64,000 nucleotides of DNA from Artocarpus heterophyllus (Eukaryota; Streptophyta; Magnoliopsida; Rosales; Moraceae): contig JAJQZP010000255.1 in NCBI GenBank assembly GCA_025403435.1, forward strand, positions 677,944 through 741,943, in the 5' to 3' direction. Under the pieces are notes generated by a model. That model ran no database searches. It was given only the letters and a program-made list of their open reading frames with translations, and was not told the DNA's origin. Positions within the stretch are counted from its first letter, which is position 1, and the number at the start of each line of letters is the position of its first letter. Of the stretch, positions 49,001 through 61,100 are shown one piece after another. Position numbers and translations under genes: made by a program.

Positions 49001-50455
49001 TATTAACTTTGTCACACAAGAACAGATCAAAGTCAATTGAAATTTTAAATCTCATGTATTAAGTGAGGTTTGATGTAAAGTAAGTTTATTATTATCAAGT
49101 TTAAGGACATATTGGAGGATGAATGTATAGTGGTGAGAATGCTTAGTAATTCTTGATTAGTCACCGATAGAGAATAGCTGGATAAATATTAAGGACCCAT
49201 TTTCAAGGTAAATTTCTTAATTAATTCTAAGTTCATGTCAATTTGTTAAAACTAAGTTTTTGCTATATTACAGGTATAAACTGGCACCGTTAATGCTTAT
49301 GATAACTTTGATTAATCGTAGACAGATAATGACATAGTATATTCTTAAACTATTTTAGCAAATATTTTTTAAAAAAATTAAAATAAGCTTTAAGTTAAAA
49401 AAAAGTGTGGATCTTTAAACCTCAGTATTTTCATAAATCTATTTTCTTTAAAATTAAATCACATTTCTTATTGTTGAAATTCCAAATCATAAAAATATTA
49501 AAAATGAAAAAACTTGTAAAAATTGCAAATAATTAAATTTAATTTTTAACTTGGTTACACAATTAACTTACACTTCGGATAAATAAAAGACTTAATATAT
49601 TTGGACTAAGCTCATCCATTGGGACTCGACTTCGGACTTAATGTGACTTTTTTACTCAGGACAACATTATACTTAGGTTATGTCGGACTCACTTTTCAAG
49701 GACAAAACACAATCCTATTAAAGTTAACTTGAAAAGTAAATGCTCCATCAATGGCTAAAAGTGTTGTCACCACCACAAAAATTCCTTTCTTGTTTTTTTT
49801 TTAATAATTCGTAGGTATACCTTAGAGATAATGTAGGTCTTCTAAATAGATCACTGTCTCAATTGATTGATGGGCGTTTGTGATTAGAATAGGGTTCTTT
49901 ACATATATGCTACAAAAAAAAGTTTGGATTGATTTATGCCACTAAAAAAATACTTATAAAAATACCACACTATATGATCATGTTCTTTGTTGTAGTACCA
50001 AGTATGCCCTCAACAAACACAATAACCAAATAAACATAATAAAAAAGACTAATAAGATAAAATAGAAAAAACAAAAAAAAAATCTAAAAAACACAAACTT
50101 CAACATCACAGTAAGCTGAGAAGAAGATAGATCTCCACCACAGGAGTTGTCACGGGAGAAGAATGTCGCTGCGAGGCTAACAACGACGATGAGTTGTAAA
50201 GACTTGAGGCTTCTGTAGTGCCAGATCTGCCGCAGGAGATGTTGGATCTATCGTAGAAGAATGGAGATGAGTTGCATGACCATGCTCATCACGCAGCTCC
50301 CGAAGTCGTCGAGCTCATCACATGGCCGAGTGGAACAAAGGCTCGATAGATTTGCCAACGACAATGCATGCAAAGGAGCTTATCTGCCAATGAAGTCATG
50401 TGTAGTCATGTACAAAGGGAGGTTTCTTTGCTAGCGACATCACTGATGAAGTTGC
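46022..50455. other. AT-rich intergenic DNA
   Basis: No supported gene. A MITE relative lies at about 46,406-46,520 (see separate entry). Two segments, about 47,030-47,340 and 47,750-48,130, resemble each other weakly and have the T-rich style of decayed LTRs. The DNA from 50,110 to 50,455 is richer in GC and may be a transposon fragment, but no domain was recognised. Confidence 0.45.
46406..46520. mobile_element. MITE relative
   Basis: Contains AAAGCTCTCAATAGCTACA, a second AAAGCTCTTAAATGCTACA, and a right arm CTTCAGTTATAATTGAAG then GTCAAAC. These mirror the elements at 8,901 and 25,340. The left arm is not clear. Confidence 0.5.
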
Positions 50456-52463
50456 TGTTAGACATTTATGCCCTAAGGAGTAAAAATATAAAATATTTTT
50501 GGGGACATATATATCAATAAAGAATTTATTCATTATTAATATACCAAATCTTGTCCTCTTTATGTTCATATTTGTTGAATGTATGTTAAGAAAATAAAAG
50601 TCTAAGACTATCGTTCTCAACGTTTAAGAATTAGGCATATGATGGACAGATTATGCGGAAGACACGATTCTTACAGTGATGGTCTAAATTATAAGATCCG
50701 CAATTGAGAAAATAAAGTTGGACACTTTATTCATGTAAAGATTGTTATGTTGTCTATATCCCTAAATAGAGATGGTTTGTCTTGACCATCGGAGGTGGAC
50801 TCCGTGAATAGAAACATTGGCACATTGTCATAGGTGACGATGTGTTAGATCGGGACATAAAGTGAATTGATTTGGATTAATAATTCTGTCTTAACAAATC
50901 GATTCACTTTAGACAATCATTTCTATTCTCTCTTAATCCCGAGATGAATAGTGGGCCTATTGTCTTGACTTGTGTCTTTTGATGTACCAAAGGATGACAC
51001 TCACATCTTAATAGTGGTATGCATGCCGGTACATTGGAGGTATGATACTTGATAGCGTAAATTTGTTATTCCTAGATATGGAATCCATAGCTCCTCTTTA
51101 GGGGTATGATATCCTCTTATTTGCGTTATCCTGTAATTGAAAAACTGGAACGCTCAACCATTTGGATACATAGGTGTAATCGAATGGTATACTGTCTTTG
51201 GATGGTAAGTTTTTCGATGGTGAGATAATGAAACGTAGGGTAAAAATAATCGGGAAGGTAAGCCAAAACTTATCCGTAAGCTGATTATGGATCATCCTAT
51301 GGGAATACGATACATTATGACATGTCATGGAGACTTAGCTATACGGGCTTCGTAATTCTATGTAGTTCGAGAGTACAGCTCCAAGCTTTTAGTGGAGTAG
51401 CATTGGAGTTGATAATTATGAAATGTATATCTGGGATATTGGGTTTTATAATTATCGGGAGCTTAAACTATATAGGTCCATTTGGTCTCCTTTACTAGCT
51501 CACAACATCTTGTAACGATATGGCGTGCTTTTCTAATAATTGGTGACTTATGTCAGATTTATTAAATTGGTTGAAATTCGAAAGAATCAATTAATTCATG
51601 TCTGTTTATCGGTTGAATTAATTTTGTGATAAAATTAATATAAGATAAACTCGTTGAATTATTGGGATCGGATAATTCTTGTCTGTTTATCAGATGATTT
51701 ATTTTTGAATAAATTAAATCAAGATAAACTTGTAGAATTATTAGGAATTCATTTATTTTCGTAGAGATTATCTAAATAAAGTTGTTTTAATTAGATAACT
51801 TTTCTATTGGGTTATTTGAATTAAAACTGAGACTTTATCCTATAGAATCATGGATGAAAAATAAAAGATTCGTTGAGATTTTTTTCAACGGCTTGGCATG
51901 CCGATCATCAAGTTTGGCCTGCCGATGGGGCAAGTTCGGCCAGTAGATGTGCGAAGAAAAAGATCACACGTTTTACGCAGATTTCATCAGATATTGATTC
52001 GAATTTGATTCTGTTTTGAATTTTTGAGACCTAATCAGATAAGGACTGACCATAGACCCAACCTCTATAAATAGGGAGTAAGTCTCAAAAGTTATTTAGA
52101 TTAATTGAGAGATTAAGAGTGGTACTCTGCTGGTGAGAATCTAAAACTCCCTAAAAGCTCTTGTTCGCAAATCACGAACGTTAGCTTTGGGTTCTCTCAA
52201 TTGGTTGGAAGGAGAGTCACTTGGTGAAAGAGCTGTACGTGTGAGCCCACACTCACTCCGATAGTGGATAGAGAATAGCAAAGAAGATCAGTTGGTTGAG
52301 GCTCTTCTAGAATGTTACTTCTCTTCATAGATTACGGGAGTTCTTCGACATTCAAAGGTTAGTAAGATCTGGTTAATTTATGCATATAGCGTGTCAAACT
52401 TATGTTTTAGAAAATACTCTGATATAAAATTTTTAAAATTCGCAGCGTACTATTTTTTCAACA
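50456..52463 (+). mobile_element. LTR A: 5' LTR of the outer Copia element
   Basis: 2,008 bp from TGTTAGACATTTATGCCC to CAACA, directly followed by the primer-binding site TGGTATCAGAGCC (52,466-52,478). The TATA box TATAAATA lies at 52,066, about 120 bp downstream of a small GC motif cluster (51,890-51,947). From about 50,985 to its end it is almost identical to LTR B, whereas its first ~530 bp differ clearly from B. The partner 3' LTR lies beyond the window. Confidence 0.9.
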
Positions 52464-53410
52464 ATTGGTATCAGAGCCATGGTTTTTACATAAATTTACG
52501 AGTTTGTGATCATACTATATATATAAATTTTGTGATCTTAATATCTCATATACTTGAATTTAATTTTATAGAGAGTTGACACTTTAGGTTTCTATATAAT
52601 TTTATGTTGTCATGGATTATGTGGTGAATATTCATTAATTAATTATCATTGATTAAATTGTTATTTAATTATTAATTAATTAATTTATACCGGTTATGGT
52701 TCCTTACAAGTTAGAATATGTATCTAGGTTTTTCATGTAAAGATGGCAGACTATCATCTCTGTCTAGGAATTATTATTTAATTTTAAATTTATAAGAATT
52801 TTACAATTAAATAATTATTTGGAGAAGACAGATATAAAATGCGGATCTAGAAGATAGATGATGACGCTCCAAGGTATTCTTGAGTATCTAATTTTATGTT
52901 TTTGAATTTTGAAAATAAAATTGATGAATTGCATTAAAAATTGTATTTTCTAAAAAGGGTGATTTTTGCTTGGTCGGCATGTCGAACCATCCAATTCGGT
53001 AGGCCGATGGTCGCAGATCGGCAGGCCGAACATGAGGTTCAGCAGGCTAACAGTGGGGTGAAAGTCCTTATGTTTAGTATATGATTCCTTATTGTAGATT
53101 AAAAATGTCTAAAAACGTTTTATCTTCGATACTTGACAAAAACCTATTGACAGGAGAGAATTATAATGATTGAAAACGGAACCCAGATATCGTCGTCTCC
53201 TTTGAGAAACTGAAATTTATGGTGACAACCTCTTATCCTCCCGAGCCTATGGGAGATTCCACTAATGAGCAATTCCAAGCGTACGATCGCTGGAAAGATG
53301 CAAACGACCAGGGCCTACTGCTATGTTATGGCTAGCATGAATAACGTGCTATAGGCTCAACATGAAGATTTGAGACTGCAAACTAGATCTTGGATAATCT
53401 TAGAGATATG
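52464..53410 (+). pseudogene. Leader and 5' gag of the outer Copia element
   Basis: The primer-binding site and leader match those of the inner element, but about 1.05 kb of leader is deleted at about 53,070 (inner-element equivalent about 56,020-57,060). Gag then opens and carries a stop (Trp to TGA), an extra G and another stop. It is interrupted at 53,410 by LTR B and resumes at 63,119. Confidence 0.85.
52973..53050. repeat. GC palindrome cluster in the outer leader
   Basis: TCGGCATG, TTCGGTAGGCCGA, ATCGGCAGGCCGAA and a decayed CAGCAGGCTAA at about 20-bp spacing. Confidence 0.8.
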
Positions 53411-55412
53411 TGTTAGACATGTATGCTCTAAGGAGTAAAAATGTAATACGTTTTTGGAGACATTTTATCAATAAAGAATTTATTCATTTATATATATACC
53501 AAATATTGTCCTCTTACGTTCATATTTGTTGAATGTATGATAAGCAAAACAGTAGTCTGAGACTGTCAGTCTAAACCTTAAGAGTTGGGCATATGATGGA
53601 TGATTATGCGGTAGACACGACTCTTAAGGTGATGGTCTAAATATATGATCCGCAATCGAGGGAATAAAGTTGGGCGCTTTATTCATGTAAAGATTGTTAT
53701 GTTGTCTATATCCCTTTTGGGAGATGGTTTGTCTTAGCCATCGGAGTTGGACTCCGTGAATAGAAACATTGGCGCGTTGTCATAGGTGACGATGTGTTGG
53801 ATCGGGACATAAAGTGAATTGATTTGGATTAATAATTCTGTCTTGTCAAATCGATTCACTTTAGACAATCATTTGTATTGTATCTTAATCCTGAGATGAA
53901 TATGGGCCGTTGTCTCGACTTGTGTCTTTTGATGTACCAAAGGATGACACTCACATCTTAATAGTTGTATGCATGCCGGTACATTGGAGGTATGATACTT
54001 GATAGCGTAAATTTGTTATTCCTAGATATGGAATCCATAGCTCCTCTTTAGGGGTATGATAACCTCTTATTTGCGTTATCCTGTAATTGAAAACTAGAAC
54101 GCTCAACCATTTGGATACATAGGTGTAATCGAATGGTATACTGTCTTTGGATGGTAAGTTTTTCGATGGTGAGATAATGAAACGTAGGGTAAAAATAATC
54201 GGGAAGGTAAGCCAAAACTTATCCGTAAGCTGATTATGGATCATCCTATGGGAATACGATACATTATGACATGTCATGGAGACTTAGCTATACGGGCTTC
54301 GTAATTCTATGTAGTTCGAGAGTACAGCTCCAAGCTTTTAGTGGAGTAGCATTGGAGTTGATAATTATGAAATGTATATCTGGGATATTGGGTTTTATAA
54401 TTATCGGGAGCTTAAACTATATAGGTCCATTTGGTCTCCTTTACTAGCTCACAACATCTTGTAACGATATGGCGTGCTTTTCTAATAATTGGTGACTTAT
54501 GTCAGATTTATTAAATTGGTTGAAATTCGAAAGAATCAATTAATTCATGTCTGTTTATCGGTTGAATTAATTTTGTGATAAAATTAATATAAGATAAACT
54601 CGTTGAATTATTGGGATCGGATAATTCTTGTCTGTTTATCAGATGATTTATTTTTGAATAAATTAAATCAAGATAAACTTGTAGAATTATTAGGAATTCA
54701 TTATTTTCGTAGAGATTATCTAAATAAAGTTGTTTTAATTAGATAACTTTTCTATTGGGTTATTTGAATTAAAACTGAGACTTTATCCTATAGAATCTTG
54801 GATGAAAAATAAAAGATTTGTTGAGATTTTTTTCAGCGGTTTGGCATGCCGATCATCAAGTTTGGCCTGCCGATGGGGCAAGTTCAGCCAGTAGAATGTG
54901 CGAAGAAAAAGATCACACGTTTTACGCAGATTTCATCAGATATTGATTCGAATTTGATTCTGTTTTGAATTTTTGAGACCTAATCAGATAAGGACTGACC
55001 ATAGACCCAACCTCTATAAATAGGGAGTAAGTCTCAAAAGTTATTTAGATTAATTGAGAGATTAAGAGTGGTACTCTGCTGGTGAGAATCTAAAACTCCC
55101 TAAAAGCTCTTGTTCGCAAATCACGAACGTTAGCTTTGGGTTCTCTCAATTGGTTGGAAGGAGAGTCACTTGGTGAAAGAGCTGTACGTGTGAGCCCACA
55201 CTCACTCCGATAGTGGATAGAGAATAGCAAAGAAGATCAGTTGGTTGAGGCTCTTCTAGAATGTTACTTCTCTTCATAGATTACGGGAGTTCTTCGACAT
55301 TCAAAGGTTAGTAAGATCTGGTTAATTTATGCATATAGCGTGTCAAACTTATGTTTTAGAAAATACTCTGATATAAAATTTTTAAAATTCGCAGCGTACT
55401 ATTTTTTCAACA
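53411..55412 (+). mobile_element. LTR B: 5' LTR of the inner Copia element
   Basis: 2,002 bp, TGTTAGACATGTATGC...CAACA. TATA box at 55,015; GC motif cluster at about 54,838-54,896. Its first ~520 bp are closer to LTR C in several diagnostic words (ATGTATGCTCTAAG, CTGAGACTGTCAGT). The remainder is nearly identical to LTR A. Confidence 0.9.
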
Positions 55413-55921
55413 ATTGGTATCAGAGCCATGGTTTTTACATAAATTTACGAGTTTGTGATCATACTATATATATAAATTTTGTGATCTTAATATCTCATAT
55501 ACTTGAATTTAATTTTATAGAGAGTTGACACTTTAGGTTTCTATATAATTTTATGTTGTCATGGATTATGTGGTGAATATTCATTAATTAATTATCATTG
55601 ATTAAATTGTTATTTAATTATTAATTAATTAATTTATACCGGTTATGGTTCCTTACAAGTTAGAATATGTATCTAGGTTTTTCATGTAAAGATGGCAGAC
55701 TATCATCTCTGTCTAGGAATTATTATTTAATTTTAAATTTATAAGAATTTTACAATTAAATAATTATTTGGAGAAGACAGATATAAAATGCGGATCTAGA
55801 AGATAGATGATGACGCTCCAAGGTATTTCCTGAGTCTCTAATTTTATGTTTTTGAATTTTTGAAAATAAAATTGATGAATTGCATTAAAAATTATATTTT
55901 CTGGAAAGGGTGATTTCTGCT

Positions 55922-56129
55922 CGGTCGGCATGCCAAACCATCTAGTTCGGTAGGCCGATGGTCGCAGATCGGCAGGCCGAACATATGGTTCAGCAGGCTA
56001 ACAGCGGGATGAAAATCAGGTGGCTCTGGCGGCAGGCCGAACTTCTAGTTCGACGGGCCAATTTGTCGTGAATCGATAGGCCAATGGGTCATAATTAGTA
56101 GGCCGATCACCCAGATCAGCTTGTCGACA
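55922..56129. repeat. GC palindrome cluster in the inner leader
   Basis: About nine copies or decayed copies of TCGGCATGCC, TTCGGTAGGCCGA, ATCGGCAGGCCGAA, GGCGGCAGGCCGAA and relatives at about 20-30 bp spacing. They lie 500-700 bp downstream of the primer-binding site, in the untranslated leader of the retrotransposon RNA. Confidence 0.85.
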
Positions 56130-57097
56130 GAGAGCTGAAAATTTCTCTAGAAAAGGTGCAATTTTTCAATGCAGTTTTAATTTTATTTTTGGGACAATTC
56201 TGAGAAACATTAAATTTGGATATGACTGGAAATATGAAGTATTCAATCATACGAGATTGAAGACTTGAAGATGGGCATTACATGAGAAGGATACTGCTTG
56301 GAGATTCAAGGATGAAGAATCGATAATATGTTTCGATTATTCTTTTATAATCTTTGTTTTCTATTCTCTAGGGTGGAACCATAATATTACGATTATTATT
56401 ATTTTGCTTTTAGCTTTGCTTGATTGTTTTGCTTATCTGCATTATAATATGATTTGTCATGTATATTGATAACATGTCATATAGAATAGGGAGTGCTATT
56501 CATATTAAAATTGTTCATGCATGTCTCTTAAAATAAAACCTTGTTTTCAAAAGATTGAATGGGAGAAGGTTTTCGAAGAGAGGACCTACGGCCTCCATCA
56601 TTGGTCCACAGGAAGAACATGATGGTTCCAATCCCTAGGAAGAGATTTCTATCATGTACTAGATTAGATCTCTAAGAGGATAAGATATTTTAGCATGATT
56701 TATGGTTGTACACCCTTAGGTGGTGATTATAAATCATGGATAAAATATTGAAACGATGGTTATACATTCACGTTAATTTTATTATTAACCTCTCTTAGGA
56801 GCTCTGTTAATAGAATTAATGGCCAAAGAAATGATTATTAATATATGTTGGATCATACGGGTTTTGGATGGCTTATATTAATCAGGAGGGGATCCGTGTT
56901 TCTGATTGAATTTGGCATGACTCCCCTAGGAGCTTGTTGAATTTTGAGTTAGGAATTATCGTTGTAAGGTTGTGATATTTTCAAGGTTTTGACACATAAA
57001 CACATTTGCATGTTTTTTACTTGATTGTGTTATCTTACTAAATTATTATGATATGTTTGCTTATGTTTAGTATATGATTCTTTATTGTAGATTAAAA

Positions 57098-57940
57098 ATG
57101 TCTAAAAACGTTTTATCTTCAATACTTGACAAAACCTATTGAACGGAGAGAATTATAATGATTGGAAACGGAACCCAGATATCGTCGTTTCCTTTGAGAA
57201 ACTGAAATTTATGGTGACAACCTCTTGTCCTCCCAAGCCTATGGGAGATTCCACTAATGAGCAATTTCAAGCATATGATCGCTGGAAAGATGCAAACAAC
57301 CAGGCCTACTGCTATGTTATGGCTAGCATGAATAACGTGCTGCAGACTCAACATGAAGATTTGAGACTGCAAACTAGATCTTGGATAATCTTAGAGATAT
57401 GTTTAGAGGCCAGGCTATAACAAAGCGGCAATGGGTGGTTTAGAAACTCTTGAACTATAAGCAGACGCTGGGGACATCTGTAAAGGAGCACATGATGTTG
57501 GTCATGGGTTACCTCATTGAGGCTCAAACCAATAGAGCCGACATTGATGCTGAAACTCAAATGACTATGGTCTTTGAGACTCTGTCAAAAGAATTTATTC
57601 CATTTAGAACTACTTTTAATTTCAGCAATAGGTGGGATATGACCTTAACAAAATTGATGAAACAGTTACAGGAGTTCGAACTGCTGATCAGGAAATCTCC
57701 TGCGGGTGGAGAGGCCAATATGGTAGTTGCTTCTGGTTTCAATCCCAATTCTGGGAATGGAAAGAAGCAACGGGCCAAAAATGGGAAGTCTTCTGTTCCT
57801 GCTAACAATAAGAGCAAGAAGAAGAAGAAGAAAAACCCGAAGAAGCTTAAGTGCTTCTTCTATGGAAAGGTCGAGTACATCAAGAAGCATTGCAAGGACT
57901 TCCTTTCCAAAGGAGGTAGGTGTGATCTTCTGTATTTAGA
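57098..57940 (+). pseudogene. Copia gag (inner element)
   Basis: Begins at ATG 57,098 and is shifted near 57,125 and 57,400. The central capsid-like region (UBN2 type) shows ANNQAYCYVMASM and then a segment around 57,490-57,680 with MTLTKLMKQLQEFE. A lysine-rich stretch (about 57,800-57,850) precedes a zinc-knuckle remnant near 57,850-57,895 (CFFYGKVEYIKKHC), in which the second Cys and the His of CX2CX4HX4C are replaced by Tyr. It would package the element's RNA if intact. It is inactive here. Confidence 0.85.
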
Positions 57941-58970
57941 AAGTTGTTTGGTTGAGGAATCCAGTGACATTTGGGTCATAGATTCAGGTGCAACTAATCA
58001 TGTTTATGTTTCTCTACAGGGTTCAAAGAAACGAGAAATCTGCTACATGATGACTTCACGCTTTGGATAGGCGATGGATCCTTGGTCTTAGCAAAAGTAG
58101 TGGGAGACATCCATCTTTATTTTGATAATTATAGGAATTTAATTTTGTGTGATTGTTTTTATGTTCCTAAATTTAAAAGAAATTTAATTTCTGTAGCTTG
58201 TTTATTGAAAGATTCTTATTTGGTTTCTTTTAATGATAAAGTGATGATTCGTAAAAACAAATCTTTTATCTATTCTGGATGGATGCAAAATAATCTATAT
58301 TTTATCAAACCTAAGATAGACTTACTGCTTAATGTTGAGATGAATGATAAGAACTCTAAAAGACTTAAAACTTCTCACTCTAATAAGACTTATCTTTGGC
58401 ATTTGCGCCTTGGTCATATTAACCTGAACAGGATTCAAAGGTTGGTAAGGGATGGACCATTAAGTTACTTAAAGGTGGAACCTATACCTCAATGTGAATC
58501 TTGTTTGGAGGGTAAAATGACGAAAAGACCATACGGGTCTAAGGGCAATAGGGCCGAAGGGGTTCTAAAACTTATGCATAGTGATGTTTGCGGACCAATG
58601 AACATCCAGGCACGAGGAGGGTATGAGTACTTTGTCACTTTTATTGATGATTACTCAAGGTATGGGTATGTGTACTTGATGCACCACAAAAGCGAAACTT
58701 TTGACAAGTTCAAAGAGTTTCGGGCTAAAATGGAAAAACAATTTGGTAGACCCATAAAGACACTTCGATCCGATAGAGGTGAAGAATACCTTTATGATGA
58801 GTTCTTAGGACACTTATTAGAGAATGAGATTTTATCCCATATGACTGCGCCAGGCACTTTACAGCAGAATGGCGCAGCAGAGAGAAGGAATAGGACTTTA
58901 TTAGACATAGTCAGGTTCATGATGAGTTATTCATCATTGCCTTTATCCTTTTGGGGATATGTACTATAAA
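57941..58970 (+). pseudogene. Copia protease and integrase (inner element)
   Basis: The protease signature VIDSGATNH lies at about 57,975. One frame break near 58,020 leads into a long open stretch from 58,082. The GAG-pre-integrase His-Cys knuckle (WHLRLGH, then CESCLEGK) lies at about 58,395-58,515. The catalytic core carries HSDVCGPM, FIDDYSRYGY, SDRGEEY and NGAAERRNRTL, with the expected acidic residues. It ends at a TAA at about 58,967. Intact homologues cut, process and insert the DNA copy. Confidence 0.9.
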
Positions 58971-61086
58971 CCACATGTTATCTTTTGAACAATGTGCCTT
59001 CAAAATTGGTCCCTAAAACTCCTCACGAGTTGTGGATGGGCAGGAAGACATCTTTAAACCATATTCGCATATAGGGATGTCCGACTCATGTCTTGTTTAA
59101 GGGTGCGAATAAGTTGGAAGCACGTTTGAAAGTTTGCGTGTTTATAGAATATCCAAAAGAGACCAAAGGGGGTTATTTCTATAACCCAAAGGAAAATAAA
59201 GTCGTGATTTCAACTAATGCAACTTTCCTTGAGGAGAGTTACATGGACGACTTTAAGCCTCGAAGCAAAGCGGTGCTTGAGGAGTTAAGAAGTGATCCGA
59301 TCACTCTGGAGGTTCCAAATGAAACCATTTCGATCAGTGTAGAAAAACCAAACGAACCTGAACGACAACCTAAGGGGCTTCAGCATAGTGGGAGGATCGA
59401 GCGTCAACCTGAGAGGTATATGTTCAATGAAGAAGTCTTTTTGGCTGAACCAGATGAACATGACAAGGATCCTTATACTTACGCAGAGGCTATGGAGGAT
59501 GTTGATTCAAAACTCTAGACAGAGGCTATGAACACAGAGATAAAGTCTATGGAGACTAATCAGGTCTTGGAGCTTGTGGATCTTCCCGAAGGGTTAAGAC
59601 CCATATAGTGTAAGTGGATCTACAAGAGGAAAAGAGCAATGGATGGTAAGGTCTAAACCTTTAAGGCTAGACTGGTAGCTAAAGGTTATACGCAAAGGGA
59701 AGGAATTGATTATGAGGAAACCTTTTCGCCTGTAGCCATGCTTAAGTCCATCCAGATTCTCTTGTCCATAGCTACTGCTTTATGAGATTTGGCAATGGAT
59801 GTCAAGATGGCTTTTCTAAATGGCTATCTTGATGAGTCCATTTATCTAGAACAACCAGATGGGTTCAAGGTCAAGGGTCAAGAGGGTAAGGATTGTAATA
59901 TGCTAAAGTCAATTTATGGACTTAAGTAGGCTTCTCGTTCTTGGAACATAAGATTTGATCAGGTGATCAAGACTTATGGGTTCTCACAAAATGTGGATGA
60001 GCCATGTGTTTACAAACACATCAAGGATGGGAAGGTGGTTTTTCTACTGCTTTATGTAGATGACATTCCACTAATTGGCAATGACATTAGGGCATTGTCA
60101 TCGGTCAAATTATGGTTGACCAAGCAGTTTGATATGAAGGACTTGAGTGAGGCTAATTTTGTTCTCGGTATCTAGATCTTTCGGGATAGGAAGAACAAAA
60201 TGATAGTTTTGTCCCAAGCTGGCTACATAGATAAAATTCCCAAGAGGTTTGCAATGTAGGATTTCAAGAAAGGTAGGCAACCATCTAGGTCTGAAATTAC
60301 TCTTTCTAAGAAAGACTCTCCAAAGTCTGATGAAGAAACAGAATACATGAAGAAGGTGCCTTATGCTCCGGCAGTGGGTAGTCTCATGTATGCCATTCTT
60401 TGCACATGATCGGATATTTGTTATGCGGTCGGGATTGTAAGTCGATTTCAGGCAGATCCAGGACTGAACCACTAGGTTGCGGTTAAGCATATTTTCAAGT
60501 ACCTGAGAAGGACTCGAGGGTATATGCTTGTGTATTCGGGTGAGGACTTAACTACTCTAGGATATACTGACTCGAATTTTCAATCTTGTTTGGATTCTAG
60601 GAAATCGACTTCAGGTTTTGTGTTTACTCTGGGCGATGGTGCTATCAGTTGGAGAAGTGTGAAGCAAGATTGCACTTTGGATTCAATGATGGAGGCCGAG
60701 TATGTGGCAGCTAGTGATGCTTCAAAAGAAGCAGTGTGGCTCTGTAAGTTCCTTAGGGATCTATGGATAAAGCGGTATCACTGTACTGTGATAATAGTGC
60801 GGCGGTAACTAATACTAAGGAACCAAGATTTCACAAGAATATTGATCGGAAGCATATTGATCGGAAGTATCACTGTACTATGATAAAGGACTTCATTGAT
60901 CTATGGATAAAGCGGTATCACTGTACTGTGATAAAGGACTTCATTGAGGACGGGCATGTCACGGTGTGCAAGATCGCATTAGAGGACAATTTAGCTTATC
61001 CATTTATGAAGAAACTTACTAGGAGAGTCTTTGAGAGGCATGTGGAAGCTATGGGGATGCAAGATTTGTCATATTTACTCACTTAG
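58971..61086 (+). pseudogene. Copia reverse transcriptase and RNase H (inner element)
   Basis: After the integrase C-terminal region (about 59,000-59,500), the RT domain runs about 59,519-60,290: [17 protein letters not shown], then AMDVKMAFLNG and LLLYVDD, the polymerase active-site motif. Stops lie near 59,517, 59,607, 59,656, 59,783, 59,927 and 60,174. RNase H follows at about 60,530-61,000, with DSRKSTSGFVFTLG and MEAEYVAASDA. The RNase H tail contains a templated duplication (60,840-60,935). The last codon precedes TAG at 61,084-61,086, just before the polypurine tract. Confidence 0.9.
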
Positions 61087-61100
61087 TGCAAGTGGGAGAT

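Noticed and set aside
51098..54277. Recurring small ORFs in LTRs A, B, C and at 15,993-16,283
   Set aside because: They recur only because the LTR sequence recurs; LTRs are non-coding and the frames differ in length between copies.
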